Origin: RYN-230 sp963837335
GTDB lineage: Bacteria > Actinomycetota > Actinomycetes > Streptosporangiales > Streptosporangiaceae
NCBI GenBank assembly: GCA_963837335.1
Contig: CAWINS010000057.1
Coordinates: forward strand, 22,374 to 86,373
Direction of reading: 5' to 3'
DNA: 64,000 bases
Positions 8,188 to 18,841 of the stretch are shown piece after piece; position 1 is the stretch's first letter, and each line of letters starts with the position of its first letter. The notes under the pieces are model-generated. The model made no database searches. It was not told where the DNA came from and saw only the letters and a list, made by a program, of their open reading frames with translations. The position numbers and the translations under genes were made by a program.

Positions 8188-8987
8188 TCAGGCCAGCGTC
8201 AGGGCCAGCAGGATCAGCAACGGAACCACCATGGCCGCGATGGGGCCCCAGCTCCAGCGCACCCGGGCGACGGCGGGAGCCGCGGCAGCGGCGGGTCCGC
8301 GGCGGCCCGGGCGGCGGCGGCAGAGCGCTGCACCCGGGCCCGTTCGTCCAGTTGCCGGGCGATGAATTCGGCCGCCGATCCGGCCAGGGCCGCCTGGGCC
8401 GCGTCGGGGAGCCGGGCGTACCCGGGCTCCGGGGTCATCCCCCGGCGGGCGGCGCGGCGGGCCCGCAACTCGCTCCGGGTCCTCGAGCGCCCCGTGGACT
8501 GCACCGCCCAGCTGTGCACGATCTTCTCCCCGCCCGGCAGCCCCCGCCCGGCTGTCCCCGCCCGGCTACCCCCGCCCGGCAGCCTGCTTTCCCCGCCCGG
8601 CTTGTCCTCACCCGGCAGGCCCCCGGCCTGCTTGTCCCCGGCCGGACTGCGGTAATGCACCCGCACGTTGTGGACCAGATCCACCTGGGTCACCGCGGGC
8701 CACGGCACCTCGTGCACCCGCAGCGGGTTCACCACGGTGATGCCCGCGGCGTCGGCCACGATGCGGGGGCGCAGCGCGCACGCGTACATGATCCCGGTGA
8801 TCGCGATGACCACGGACGCCGTGACCAGCGCGGCGTGGTCACGGTGACCCAGCGCCAGCACGATCAGCAGCACGACCGCGAACGCGACCCACGCCCACCA
8901 CGCCACCAGGGATCCGCTGGTCCGGTAGACCTGCCGCTCGCCGGGCAGATCCGTCCGCGTAAACACCGCCACTGTGCTCCATGTCAC
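8188..8987 (-). CDS. PH-like-domain membrane protein, frameshifted near the 3' end
   Basis: Two N-terminal membrane helices (about residues 28-45 and 53-70, VAWWAWVAFAVVLLIVLALG and the following segment) precede RIVADAAGITVVNPLRVHEV and PWPAVTQVDLVHNVRVHY, which resemble the bacterial PH-like (bPH) domain. A Gly/Pro-rich insert GGLPGEDKPGGESRLPGGG interrupts it. The open frame ends at 8214 with PSRPWWFRC, but the next frame over the last about 100 bp reads VARVRWSWGPIAAMVVPLLI and LLALTLA before TGA at 8188, a clear C-terminal helix. An indel near 8285 has thus swapped the tail. Function unknown; the GTG start at 8987 is a best guess. Confidence 0.65.
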
Positions 8988-9113
8988 CAGGACTGGCCAC
9001 CATTGCGCTGACCCGGTGGCCAGAACACGATAACGCCCCGGTGAGCTTGCACCCGCATGCCGGCCGGGAGCCGTGGCCGGGCGGCGCCTGACGACCGGCC
9101 TGGACTGCCGGGC

Positions 9114-10353
9114 TCAGGCGTTCGCGGCGTCCGCGAAGGGCTCGGGGGCGGCCGCGCTGCCCCGGACAGCGGTGAGCGCGGCGGCGGCCAGCAACCGCAA
9201 CCCGATGCCGATCGCGCGCTCGTCGATGTCGAACGCGGGCTGGTGGATGTCGAAGTCCTGGCCGGAGCCCGGGGACCCGGGTGCCCAGCCGGGCCAGCGA
9301 GCCTGGTACCGACTCCAGGTACCAGGCGAAGTCCTCCCCGCCCAGGCTCTGCTGGGTGGTGGTGACCGCGTCGGGGCCGAGGACCCGCTCGGCCGCGGCG
9401 GACAGCAGCGCCGTGCTGGACGGCTCGTTCACCGTCGGCGGGACACTGCGCTGGTAGGCCAGGTCGGCAATGACCCCGTAGGCGCTGGCCACCGACTCGA
9501 TCAAGGCCTTCAGCAGGTCCGGGGCCTCGTGCCAGGCCTTGTCGTCGAGGCACCGGACGGTGCCTTCCACCACGCCGTCATCGGGGATGGAGTTGGCCCC
9601 GGTGCCGGCGCTCACCCGGCCCCAGACCAGGCTGAGGCTGGACCGGGGGTCGACGCGCCGGGACAGGGCGGCGGGCAGCTCAGTGACGATCTTGCCCAGC
9701 GCGTAAACCAGGTCAGCAGTCAAATGGGGCCGGGCGGTATGACCGCCCGGCCCGGTGACCCGGACGGTAATGCGGTCACAGGCGGCGGTGATGGGGCCGC
9801 TGCGCACCCCGACCTTCCCGGCGTCCAGGCGCGGGTCGCAGTGCAGCCCGAAGATGCGGTCCACCGAGGCGATGCCGCCCGCGGCCATCACGTCCAGCGC
9901 GCCGCCGGCCACTTCCTCGGCGGGCTGGAAGATGAGCCGCACCCGGCCGGGAAGCCGGCCCGCGGCGGCCTGCTGGGCCAGGAACAGGCCCGCACCCAGC
10001 ACGATGGTCGTGTGCACGTCGTGGCCGCAGGCGTGGCACGCGTTGGGCACCGTCGAGCGGTAGGAGACCTGCTTCTCGTCGCTGAGCGGCAGCGCGTCCA
10101 GATCGGCCCGCAACGCCACCAGCGGGCTGCCGTCGGAGTTGTCGCCGATGTCCGCGATGAGCCCGGTTCCCTTGGGCAGGATCATCGGCCGCAGGCCCGC
10201 GGCCGCCAGGCGGAGCGCGATCCGCCGGGTGGCCCGGTGCTCGTGATAGCCGAGCTCCGGATGAGCATGCATGTCGCGGCGGAAGTCGATCAGCTCAGCC
10301 TCGTGTGCGGTCAGGAACGAGCAGAGATCCGCGCGCAGAGGGTCATTCGGCAT
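9114..10353 (-). CDS. M20-family amidohydrolase/peptidase, frameshifted near the 3' end
   Basis: A metal-dependent amidohydrolase of the M20D type (aminoacylase/hippurate hydrolase-like). Metal-ligand motifs are visible: ACGHDVHTTIVLGAGLF, FQPAEEVAGGA, LHCDP and GGEDFAWYLE. It starts at ATG 10353, with GGGGAGG 7 bases upstream, and overlaps the end of the GCS2 gene by 11 bp, so the two are translationally coupled. From about 9285 the open frame leaves the family sequence; the expected tail QDFDIHQPAFDIDERAIGIG and LRLLAAAALTAV is in another frame ending at TGA 9114. One indel inside a C/G run explains this. The substrate is unknown. Confidence 0.85.
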
Positions 10354-11506
10354 TCGCCACCTCCCCCGGGCAGACGAACCGGTCCTCAGCAAACTCCATA
10401 ACCAGCGCGTCAACCACGTCCGTCAGCCCCCCGCCAGTTGCCACCACAGCACGCTGCCGCTCGTAGGAGGCACCCCTTTCGAGCACCTCGCTGAGCACAT
10501 CCAGCTCGTCTGCGCAGCCCAGCCGTTGCGCGACCGGCTGTATCTCCAGGTACAGCTCGTACAGCTCATCGCGCAACGGCGCGGTCGACCCCGCCGCGTC
10601 GGTGATCACGATGGCGTCGAGCCCGTACCTGGTCGCCCGCCAGCGATTGTCCCGGACCACCCAGGACGGCTGGCTCGGCAGCCGGTAGCCGCGGCCCAGT
10701 TGCGTGTCGAGCAGGTGGACCAGGCTCTGCGAGAGGGCGGCGACCATGCCTACCTCACGCAGCGTCGGAACCCCGTCGAACATGCGGATCTCGACCGTGC
10801 CGAAGTCAGGGTGTGGCCGGACATCCCACCACACTTCCTTGATGCTCCGGATGGTTCCGGCCCGCAGCAGCGTGTCCATGTACTCCTCGAACTCACTCCA
10901 ATCCGCCAACTGATGCGGCGGACCTGCGGTCGGCAACCCGCCGAAGATGACCGCCCTGCTCGAGGCGAGCCCGGTGTCGTGCCCTCCCCAGAATGGGCTC
11001 GACGCGGTCAGCGCAAGGAAGTGCGGCAGATAAGCGGCGAGAGCGTTGACGATCGGAATCGCCTTGCTGCCATCACGAAGCCCCACGTGGACATGCACAC
11101 CAAAGGTCTGGATCCGGCGGGCCAGCCACTGCATCTGCTCGACGAGTTCCGCATAGCGCTGTACGGGCGCCATCTTGGCATCCCGCCAATCGCTGACAGG
11201 ATGTGTTCCGGCGCAGGCCAGCATCGTACCGCGCATATCCGTGATCCGCTGAAGGTCAGCAATTGTCGCGGCTAGGTCCGCTACGGCCTCGGATACCGTA
11301 CTGCAGACGCCGGTGACCACCTCGACCGCGGACTGCATGAGCTCGTCGTGAATCTTGGGCTGCGGGCCGGGTTCTTCCCGCTCGCGCAGCGCGGAGATGA
11401 CCTCCCGCGCGTCCTGGCGCAGCAGCTTGCTGGCGGCGTCAATGAGCTGGAGCTCCCACTCGACCCCCAGCGTCGTGCCGCGGGAAGAATTCCACCAGAT
11501 CGCCAC
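10343..11506 (-). CDS. Carboxylate-amine ligase of the GCS2/YbdK family (glutamate-cysteine ligase type 2)
   Basis: ATP-grasp-like glutamate-cysteine ligase type 2 fold. Its beginning TTLGVEWELQLIDA holds the Glu motif of the nucleotide/metal site; GVHVHVGLRDGSKAIPIVNA, PHFLALTASSPFWGG and DFGTVEIRMFDGVPTLREV are family hallmarks. The GTG start at 11506 has AGGAGGAG about 7 bases upstream; an upstream TTG at 11527 lacks a site. Members make gamma-glutamylcysteine or related amides, but most actinobacteria use mycothiol, so the substrate remains open. The stop overlaps the start of the M20 amidohydrolase, which suggests that an amide-forming and an amide-cleaving enzyme act on related compounds. 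Confidence 0.88.
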   Translation of the reverse strand: MAIWWNSSRGTTLGVEWELQLIDAASKLLRQDAREVISALREREEPGPQPKIHDELMQSAVEVVTGVCSTVSEAVADLAATIADLQRITDMRGTMLACAGTHPVSDWRDAKMAPVQRYAELVEQMQWLARRIQTFGVHVHVGLRDGSKAIPIVNALAAYLPHFLALTASSPFWGGHDTGLASSRAVIFGGLPTAGPPHQLADWSEFEEYMDTLLRAGTIRSIKEVWWDVRPHPDFGTVEIRMFDGVPTLREVGMVAALSQSLVHLLDTQLGRGYRLPSQPSWVVRDNRWRATRYGLDAIVITDAAGSTAPLRDELYELYLEIQPVAQRLGCADELDVLSEVLERGASYERQRAVVATGGGLTDVVDALVMEFAEDRFVCPGEVANAE

Positions 11507-11679
11507 CGCTGATCTCCTCCTGGTCAATCACCCTGGGGCGGGCATCACCTCCGGGGTCGCGCGGCTCGCCGCACCGGCGCCCCGCTACTAATCCGCATAG
11601 TGTCTGACAACCCTCGGTAAGCGCCATGAGCGCAGCGTGACGGCGTGTCCGCTGGCACTGGCATGGGGCAGCGGCCTGG

Positions 11680-13257
<1,578 letters not shown>

Positions 13258-13386
13258 GAACCAAGGTTAGATGGCGGGTAGTCCAGACACCTAAGCGAGT
13301 TTCGCCACACCCGGCCCGCGCCGGGATCCGGGGCCGCCGGGAACCCGCACAGGCGGCCATAATCCGACCATGATTGACTACTCAGC

Positions 13387-14751
13387 GTGAGCAAGACGAT
13401 GAGGTCATCCGGACCGCTCCGGGCTCGCCGCGGCGCGGCTCGCCGCGGCGGCCGCACTGCTCGCCCTGGCGCCCCTGCGGCACCGCCGGCGCTGGCTCAC
13501 GCCGCCACCGGGCTGCCGGCCGGCGCAGCGCATCGCGAGTTTCCGCAACGAACACCGTCTGGCGCCGCGGCCCCGGCCCGGGCCCGCGGCGTGGGCCGGA
13601 CCGGCGTGGGCACGGCCGTGGTGGGCGGCCCGGAACTCGCCGGGCGGGGTGTCATCGTGCACTACCCCGCGCACGGCGCCCGGCGGCTGCCCTCGGTCCA
13701 CGCCTCCTCCTACGTGATCGCGGATGCGGGAACCGGGCAGGTGCTGGCGGCCAAGGACCCGCACGGGCACTTCCTGCCGGCCAGCACCCTGAAGGTACTC
13801 ACCGCGGACGCGCTGATGCCGGTGCTGAAGCCGGACGCCACCGTGGTGACCTCAGGGCTGGCCGCGGACGTGACCCCGAACAAGGTAGGCCTGGTCAAGG
13901 GGCGCGCGTACCAGGTGTCCGACCTGTTCCAGGCCCTGCTGCTGATTTCCGCCAACGACGCGGCGATCGCCCTCGCCCAGGCGACCGGGTCCTACGACCA
14001 GGGCGTGGCCATGATGAACGCCGAGGCGCACCTGCTCCAGGCCGACGACACCGTGGCCAAGCGGCCGAACGGGCTGAACGCCAAGGGCCAGCACACCTCC
14101 GCCTACGACCTGGCCCTGTTCGCCCGGCAGGCGCTGACCATGCCGGAGTTCATGCAGATCGAGGCCACCCGGACCGCGATGTTCCCGCTGCACCGCCGCC
14201 ACTCGATCGAGTTGTTCAACCAGAACACGATGCTCAGCACCTACCGTGGCGACCTCGGCGGCAAGATCGGCTGGACCAGGGCGTCCGAGACCACGTTCAT
14301 CGCCTGGGCCCGGCGGAACGGCCACACGCTGATCGTGACCCTCATGCACTGCGTCCCGCTCACCGAGATGAACGTCGCCGCCAAGCTGCTGAACTGGGGC
14401 TTCGCCATGGATGGGAAGGTCACCCCGGTCGGCACGCTGGCCCGGCCGCTGCCCGCCGGGGCGGCCAGCGCGGCGGCCGCGCACCCGGCGGCCACGCGCC
14501 CGGCCACCGGCGGCGGCCGGCAGCCCGGGCCACGCAGCGCCGCCGCGCAGCATCCTGGCCATCAGGCACCGGCAGCCGGCGCCCAGAAGCCCGGCGGCCA
14601 GCCGGACGTCCGGCTGGCTCAGGTGGGCGGCTTCCCCACCATCTCGCTGACGGCGGGGATCGGCGCCCTGGTCCTCGCGGCGCTGGTGGCCGCGGGCGTC
14701 GTGGTGCTGCTCAGGCGCCGGCCGGGGGGAGGAAGCCCACCCGGTCGTTGA
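13387..14751 (+). CDS. D-alanyl-D-alanine carboxypeptidase (S11, membrane-anchored); signal peptide out of frame
   Basis: Serine D,D-carboxypeptidase trimming peptidoglycan stem peptides outside the membrane. PASTLKVLTADALMP is the SxxK motif with Ser and Lys, ISANDAAIALAQATG is SxN, and GKIGWTRASETTFIAWA stands where KTG is usual (KIG here). A Pro/Ala-rich stretch leads to a C-terminal helix (ISLTAGIGALVLAALVAAG) and RRR, a cell-surface anchor. The first about 40 residues are Arg/Ala/Pro-rich, whereas the shifted frame over about 13417-13475 encodes LAAARLAAAAALLALAP, an obvious signal-peptide core. Two compensating indels probably moved it. The 3' end overlaps that of trpS by 41 bp, tail to tail. 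Confidence 0.85.
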   Translation: MSKTMRSSGPLRARRGAARRGGRTARPGAPAAPPALAHAATGLPAGAAHREFPQRTPSGAAAPARARGVGRTGVGTAVVGGPELAGRGVIVHYPAHGARRLPSVHASSYVIADAGTGQVLAAKDPHGHFLPASTLKVLTADALMPVLKPDATVVTSGLAADVTPNKVGLVKGRAYQVSDLFQALLLISANDAAIALAQATGSYDQGVAMMNAEAHLLQADDTVAKRPNGLNAKGQHTSAYDLALFARQALTMPEFMQIEATRTAMFPLHRRHSIELFNQNTMLSTYRGDLGGKIGWTRASETTFIAWARRNGHTLIVTLMHCVPLTEMNVAAKLLNWGFAMDGKVTPVGTLARPLPAGAASAAAAHPAATRPATGGGRQPGPRSAAAQHPGHQAPAAGAQKPGGQPDVRLAQVGGFPTISLTAGIGALVLAALVAAGVVVLLRRRPGGGSPPGR

Positions 14752-15724
14752 CCAGCGCCATGGTCTCCTGCGCGAGCGGCCGGGCCCGGCTCGCCCCGTG
14801 GGCCAGCATCCGGTCGAGTTCAGCCTCGTCGGCGAGCATCTTCTCGGTCCGTTCCCGGATCGGGGCGAGCGCGCCGACGACCACCTCGGCCAGGTCCTTC
14901 TTGAACGTGCCGTAGCCCGCGCCGGCGTACCTGGCCTCCAGCGCCGGAATGTCCGCGCCGGTCAGCGCGGAGTAGATGCGCAGCAGGTTGGTGACGCCCG
15001 GCTTGGCCGACTCGTCCGCGCGGACCTCGCTGCCCGGGTCGGTGACCGCCCGGGCGATCTTCTTGCGGATCGTCCCCGGCTCGTCGAGCACGTCGATGAT
15101 GCCCGCCGCGGACGAGGACGACTTGCTCATCTTCGCGGTCGGCTCCTGCAAGTCGGTGATCTTCGCCACGCCAGAAAGGATCAGCGCCGAGGGCACCTGG
15201 AACGTGGGCCCGTAGCGGTGGTTGAACCGCACCGCGAGGTCCCGGCTCAGTTCCAGGTGCTGCCGCTGGTCCTCACCGACCGGCACCTCGTTGGTCTGGT
15301 AGAGCAGGATGTCCGCGGCCTGCAGCACCGGGTAGCTGAACAGTCCCAGGCTGGCCTGCTGGGCGCCGCCCTTGGCCGCCTTGTCCTTGAACTGCGTCAT
15401 CCGGCTGGCCTCGCCGAACCCGGTCAGGCAGCCGAGCACCCAGGCCAGTTCCGGGTGCTGCGGCAGGTGGCTCTGCACGAACACCACGGCCCGGTCCGGG
15501 TCGAGCCCGGCCGCGAACAGCTGCGCGGCCGCGACCCTGGTCCGCTGGCGGAGCTGGGCCGGGTCCTGGGGCACCGTGATCGCGTGCAGGTCCACCACGC
15601 AGTAGACCGCCTCGTGGGTGTCCTGGAGCGCGACCCACTGGCGGATCGCGCCCAGGTAGTTACCGAGGTGGAACGAGTCGGCGGTCGGCTGAATGCCGGA
15701 AAACACGCGTGGCCTGGAGGACAT
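14711..15724 (-). CDS. trpS: Tryptophan--tRNA ligase
   Basis: Class I aminoacyl-tRNA synthetase of 337 residues that charges tRNA-Trp in the cytoplasm. The start RVFSGIQPTADSFHLGNYLG carries the HIGH-equivalent (HLGN) after an unusual extra Ser compared with the common GDLHLGN. AKMSKSSSSAAG is the KMSKS loop. GCLTGFGEASRMTQFKDKAA and LLYQTNEVPVGEDQRQHLEL are bacterial TrpRS signatures. Its last 41 bp overlap the end of the convergent carboxypeptidase gene. The gene appears monocistronic, with a 250-bp palindrome-rich gap upstream. Confidence 0.97.
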   Translation of the reverse strand: MSSRPRVFSGIQPTADSFHLGNYLGAIRQWVALQDTHEAVYCVVDLHAITVPQDPAQLRQRTRVAAAQLFAAGLDPDRAVVFVQSHLPQHPELAWVLGCLTGFGEASRMTQFKDKAAKGGAQQASLGLFSYPVLQAADILLYQTNEVPVGEDQRQHLELSRDLAVRFNHRYGPTFQVPSALILSGVAKITDLQEPTAKMSKSSSSAAGIIDVLDEPGTIRKKIARAVTDPGSEVRADESAKPGVTNLLRIYSALTGADIPALEARYAGAGYGTFKKDLAEVVVGALAPIRERTEKMLADEAELDRMLAHGASRARPLAQETMALVNDRVGFLPPAGA

Positions 15725-15805
15725 GGGGAAAGTTTAGTGCCAGGCCCGACGCTACGCCGCCACGTGAACCGCTCCTGCTCAGCCGCTCCGCGCCGAACGC
15801 TGTAT

Positions 15806-15970
15806 GGTCCGGGGGGGCACCCCCTGGACCCGCAGGCGCGCTCGCCGCGTCCGCGCCGCAACGCCGGCGTCGGCGCGCAGCGGCGAGCGGCGGGTCCCGG
15901 GGGCGCCCCCCGACGCACTGCTGCGTTCGGCGCGAGCGGCGAGCGGGGGGCCCCGGAGGTCGCCCCCCGG
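15806..15970. repeat. Cluster of GC-rich palindromes between trpS and glpD
   Basis: Three hairpin-forming units: 15806-15830 (GGTCC...GGACC with G-run/C-run arms), 15895-15913 (TCCCGGGGG/CCCCCCGA) and 15944-15970 (CGGGGGGCC/GGTCGCCCCCCGG). The last two are near-direct copies, each preceded by GCGAGCGG, which suggests a repeated extragenic element. The position just after the glpD stop would also suit transcription termination, although there is no U-tract. Confidence 0.6.
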
Positions 15971-15974
15971 ACTA

Positions 15975-17699
15975 TTAGCTGATGACCGGGACGATGTCGG
16001 GGGCGTCCAGCAGCAGCGCGTCGGCGGCCTGGTCGGTGGCTTCTTCCTGGGAGGCCCGCTCGGCCTCGATGGTCGCCTCGTAGTGGCTGATCTCGTTGGC
16101 CACCTGGCGGTCATCCCAGCGCAGCGGCTTGGCCATCAGCTCGGCCGCCTCCGCCGCGGCGGACAGGCCGCGGTCCCAGGTCTCGATCGAGATGTGCGTC
16201 CGCCGGGCCAGCACGTCATCCAGATGCCGGGCCCCCTCGTGCGAGGCGGCGTAGCTCACCTCGGCGCGCAGGTAGTCCTCGGCGCCGGTGAGCGGCCGGC
16301 CCAGGCCCGGCTCGGCCGCGATCATGTCCAGGACCTCCGTGGCCAGCGCCCCGTACCGGCCCAGCAAGTGCTCGATCCGGGCCACATGCAGCCCCGACGA
16401 CCGGGCCAGCCGGTGCCGCGCGTTCCACAGCGGCAGGTAGCCGTCCGCGCCGGCCAGCGGCACCTCGTCGGTGCAGGACGGCGGGACCCGCCAGTCCAGC
16501 CCGTGCGCGACCGCGTCTACCGCGTCCCGGGCCATCAGCCGGTAGGTGGTGTACTTACCGCCCGCGATCATCACCAGCCCCGGCACCGGGTGCGCGACCA
16601 CGTGCTCCCGGGACAGCCGTGACGTGGACTCGGATTCGCCGGCCAGCAGGGGACGCAGCCCGGCGTAGACCCCGGCCACGTCCTCGCGGGTCAGCGGGAC
16701 GGCGAGCACCCGGTTGACCTGGGCCAGCACGTAGTCGATGTCGGCCCGGCTGGCCGCCGGATGGGCCTTGTCCAGGGTCCACTCGGTGTCCGTGGTGCCG
16801 ACGATCCAGTGCCTGCCCCACGGGATGATGAACAGCACGCTGGTCGGGGTGCGCATGATGATGCCGGTGCGGGACTGGATCCGGTCCCGGGGCACGACCA
16901 GGTGCACGCCCTTGGAGGCGCGGATGTTGATCACCCCGCGGCCGCCCACCATGGCCTGCACGTCGTCGGTCCACACCCCGGTGGCGTTGACCACCTGCTG
17001 GGCCCGGATCTCCAGGTGCCGCCCGCTCTCCAGGTCCACCGCGCGCACGCCGGTGACCCGCTCCCCCTCGCGGAGGAACCCGGTGACCTGGGTCCGCGAG
17101 GCGATCTGCGCCCCGTAACCGGCCGCTGTCCGGATCAGGCTGACCACGAACCTGGCGTCGTCCACCTGCGCGTCCCAGTACTGCAGCGCCCCGGTCAGCA
17201 CCGACCGCTTCAGGGCCGGCGCGAGCCGCAGCGCGCCCCGCTTGGTGAGCTGCCGGTGACCAGGCAGCCCGCGCGGCTGGCCGAGTGAGAACCCCAGCGC
17301 GTCGTAGGCGTTCAGCCCGGCCCCGACGTACGCACGCTCCCACACGTGGTGGGTGAGCGGGAACAGGAACGGCACCGGGCGGACCAGGTGCGGGGCGATC
17401 CGCTGGAGCAGCAGCCCGCGCTCGGTCAGCGCCTCCCGGACCAGGCTCACGTTGAGCTGCTCCAGGTAGCGCAGGCCGCCGTGGATCAGCTTGCTGGACC
17501 GCGAGGAAGTGCCGGAGGCGAAGTCACGCGCCTCCACCAGCCCGACCGACAGGCCGCGGGTGACCGCGTCCAGGGCCACGCCCGCACCCACCACGCCCCC
17601 GCCGACCACCAGCACCTGCAGCTCATCCCCGGTGAGCGCGGCCAGCGCCGCAGCCCGTCCCTCCGGGTCCAGCTGTGCCGCCTCCTCCGCCATCGTCAC
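15975..17699 (-). CDS. glpD: Aerobic glycerol-3-phosphate dehydrogenase
   Basis: FAD-dependent oxidation of glycerol-3-phosphate to dihydroxyacetone phosphate at the membrane, feeding electrons to quinone. The protein has 574 residues. LQVLVVGGGVVGAGVALDAV is the FAD Rossmann motif, followed by DFASGTSSRSSKLIHGGLRY, GIIMRTPTSVLFIIPWGRHW, VGTTDTEW and YAGLRPLLAGE, all typical of GlpD. The C-terminal domain (from about 400) is the helical DAO_C region. The GTG start at 17699 overlaps the guaB3 stop as GTGA, so the two are translationally coupled; an ATG at 17693 is an alternative. No glpK or glpF lies nearby. Confidence 0.95.
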   Translation of the reverse strand: MTMAEEAAQLDPEGRAAALAALTGDELQVLVVGGGVVGAGVALDAVTRGLSVGLVEARDFASGTSSRSSKLIHGGLRYLEQLNVSLVREALTERGLLLQRIAPHLVRPVPFLFPLTHHVWERAYVGAGLNAYDALGFSLGQPRGLPGHRQLTKRGALRLAPALKRSVLTGALQYWDAQVDDARFVVSLIRTAAGYGAQIASRTQVTGFLREGERVTGVRAVDLESGRHLEIRAQQVVNATGVWTDDVQAMVGGRGVINIRASKGVHLVVPRDRIQSRTGIIMRTPTSVLFIIPWGRHWIVGTTDTEWTLDKAHPAASRADIDYVLAQVNRVLAVPLTREDVAGVYAGLRPLLAGESESTSRLSREHVVAHPVPGLVMIAGGKYTTYRLMARDAVDAVAHGLDWRVPPSCTDEVPLAGADGYLPLWNARHRLARSSGLHVARIEHLLGRYGALATEVLDMIAAEPGLGRPLTGAEDYLRAEVSYAASHEGARHLDDVLARRTHISIETWDRGLSAAAEAAELMAKPLRWDDRQVANEISHYEATIEAERASQEEATDQAADALLLDAPDIVPVIS

Positions 17700-18823
17700 C
17701 GTCGCGGCGGCGCGTTCGGGGTCACGGCCACCTCAACTCGCTGGAACTCCTTGAGGTCGGAATACCCGGAGGTAGCCATGGTCCGGCGGAGGGCGCCGAT
17801 CAGGTTGAGCGAGCCGTCGGGCACGTCGGACGGGCCATGCAGGATCTGCTCCAGGGTGCCGATCGTGCCCACCTCGACCCGGGCCCCGCGGGGCAGGTCG
17901 GGATGGTGCGACTCGCTGCCCCAGTGGTAGCCGCGTCCCGGCGCCTCAGCCGCCCGGGCGAACGGGGAGCCGACCATGACCGCGTCCGAGCCGCAGGCCA
18001 GCGACTTGGCGATGTCACCGCTGCGGGTCATCCCGCCGTCGGCGATGACGTGCACGTACCGGCCGCCGGATTCGTCCAGGTATTCGCGCCGCGCGGCGGC
18101 CACGTCGGCGATCGCGGTAGCCATGGGCACGGTCACGCCCAGCACCGCGGCCGTGGTGTGCCCCGACCCGCCGCCGAAGCCGACCAGCACGCCGGCCGCG
18201 CCGGTGCGCATCAGGTGCAGCGCGGCGGTGTAGGTGGCACAGCCGCCCACGATCACCGGCACGTCGAGCTCGTAGATGAACTGCTTCAGGTTGAGCGGCT
18301 CCGCCTGCCCGGACACGTGCTCGGCGGACACCGTGGTGCCGCGGATCACGAAGATGTCCACGCCCGCGTCGACGACCGTCTTGTAATACCGCACGGTCCG
18401 CTGCGGGGACAGCCGCGCGGCGGTGGTCACGCCGGCCGACCGGATCTCCTCGATCCGCTGGCCGATCAGCTCTTCCTTGATGGGCTCGTTATAGATCTGC
18501 TGAAGCCGCCGGGTGGCGGCCTCCTGGGGAAGCTCGGCGATCTCGGCCAGGATCGGTTCCGGGTCCTCGAACCGGGTCCACAGCCCTTCCAGGTCGAGCA
18601 CGGCCAGACCGCCGAGCGAGCCGAGCCCGGCGGCGAAGGCCGGCGACACGACGCTGTCCATCGGCGAGGCGACCAGCGGCATCTCGAACCGGTAGGCGTC
18701 GATCTGCCAGGCGACCGAGACTTCCTCGGGATCCCTGGTCCGCCGGGAGGGGACAATGCCGATCTCATCGAGCGGATAGGCGCGGCGGCCGCTCTTGCCC
18801 CGGCCGATCTCTACGGTGGTCAT
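17696..18823 (-). CDS. guaB3: GuaB3-type IMP dehydrogenase-related protein
   Basis: A 375-residue TIM-barrel paralogue of IMP dehydrogenase without CBS domains. It starts VEIGRGKSGRRAYPLDEIGI and has ASPMDSVVSP, VPVIVGGCATYTAALHLMRT and HVIADGGMTRSGDIAKSLAC for phosphate binding. The catalytic Cys loop of IMPDH (GPGSICTT in the neighbour) is replaced by GGGSGHTTAAVLG, with no cysteine at that point, as is usual for actinobacterial GuaB3. It lies 18 bp after guaB and is coupled to glpD. Actual activity in actinobacteria is not settled; a role in guanine nucleotide balance is inferred from family and position. Confidence 0.9.
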   Translation of the reverse strand: MTTVEIGRGKSGRRAYPLDEIGIVPSRRTRDPEEVSVAWQIDAYRFEMPLVASPMDSVVSPAFAAGLGSLGGLAVLDLEGLWTRFEDPEPILAEIAELPQEAATRRLQQIYNEPIKEELIGQRIEEIRSAGVTTAARLSPQRTVRYYKTVVDAGVDIFVIRGTTVSAEHVSGQAEPLNLKQFIYELDVPVIVGGCATYTAALHLMRTGAAGVLVGFGGGSGHTTAAVLGVTVPMATAIADVAAARREYLDESGGRYVHVIADGGMTRSGDIAKSLACGSDAVMVGSPFARAAEAPGRGYHWGSESHHPDLPRGARVEVGTIGTLEQILHGPSDVPDGSLNLIGALRRTMATSGYSDLKEFQRVEVAVTPNAPPRR

Positions 18824-18841
18824 GGCTCAGCGCTGCCCTTC

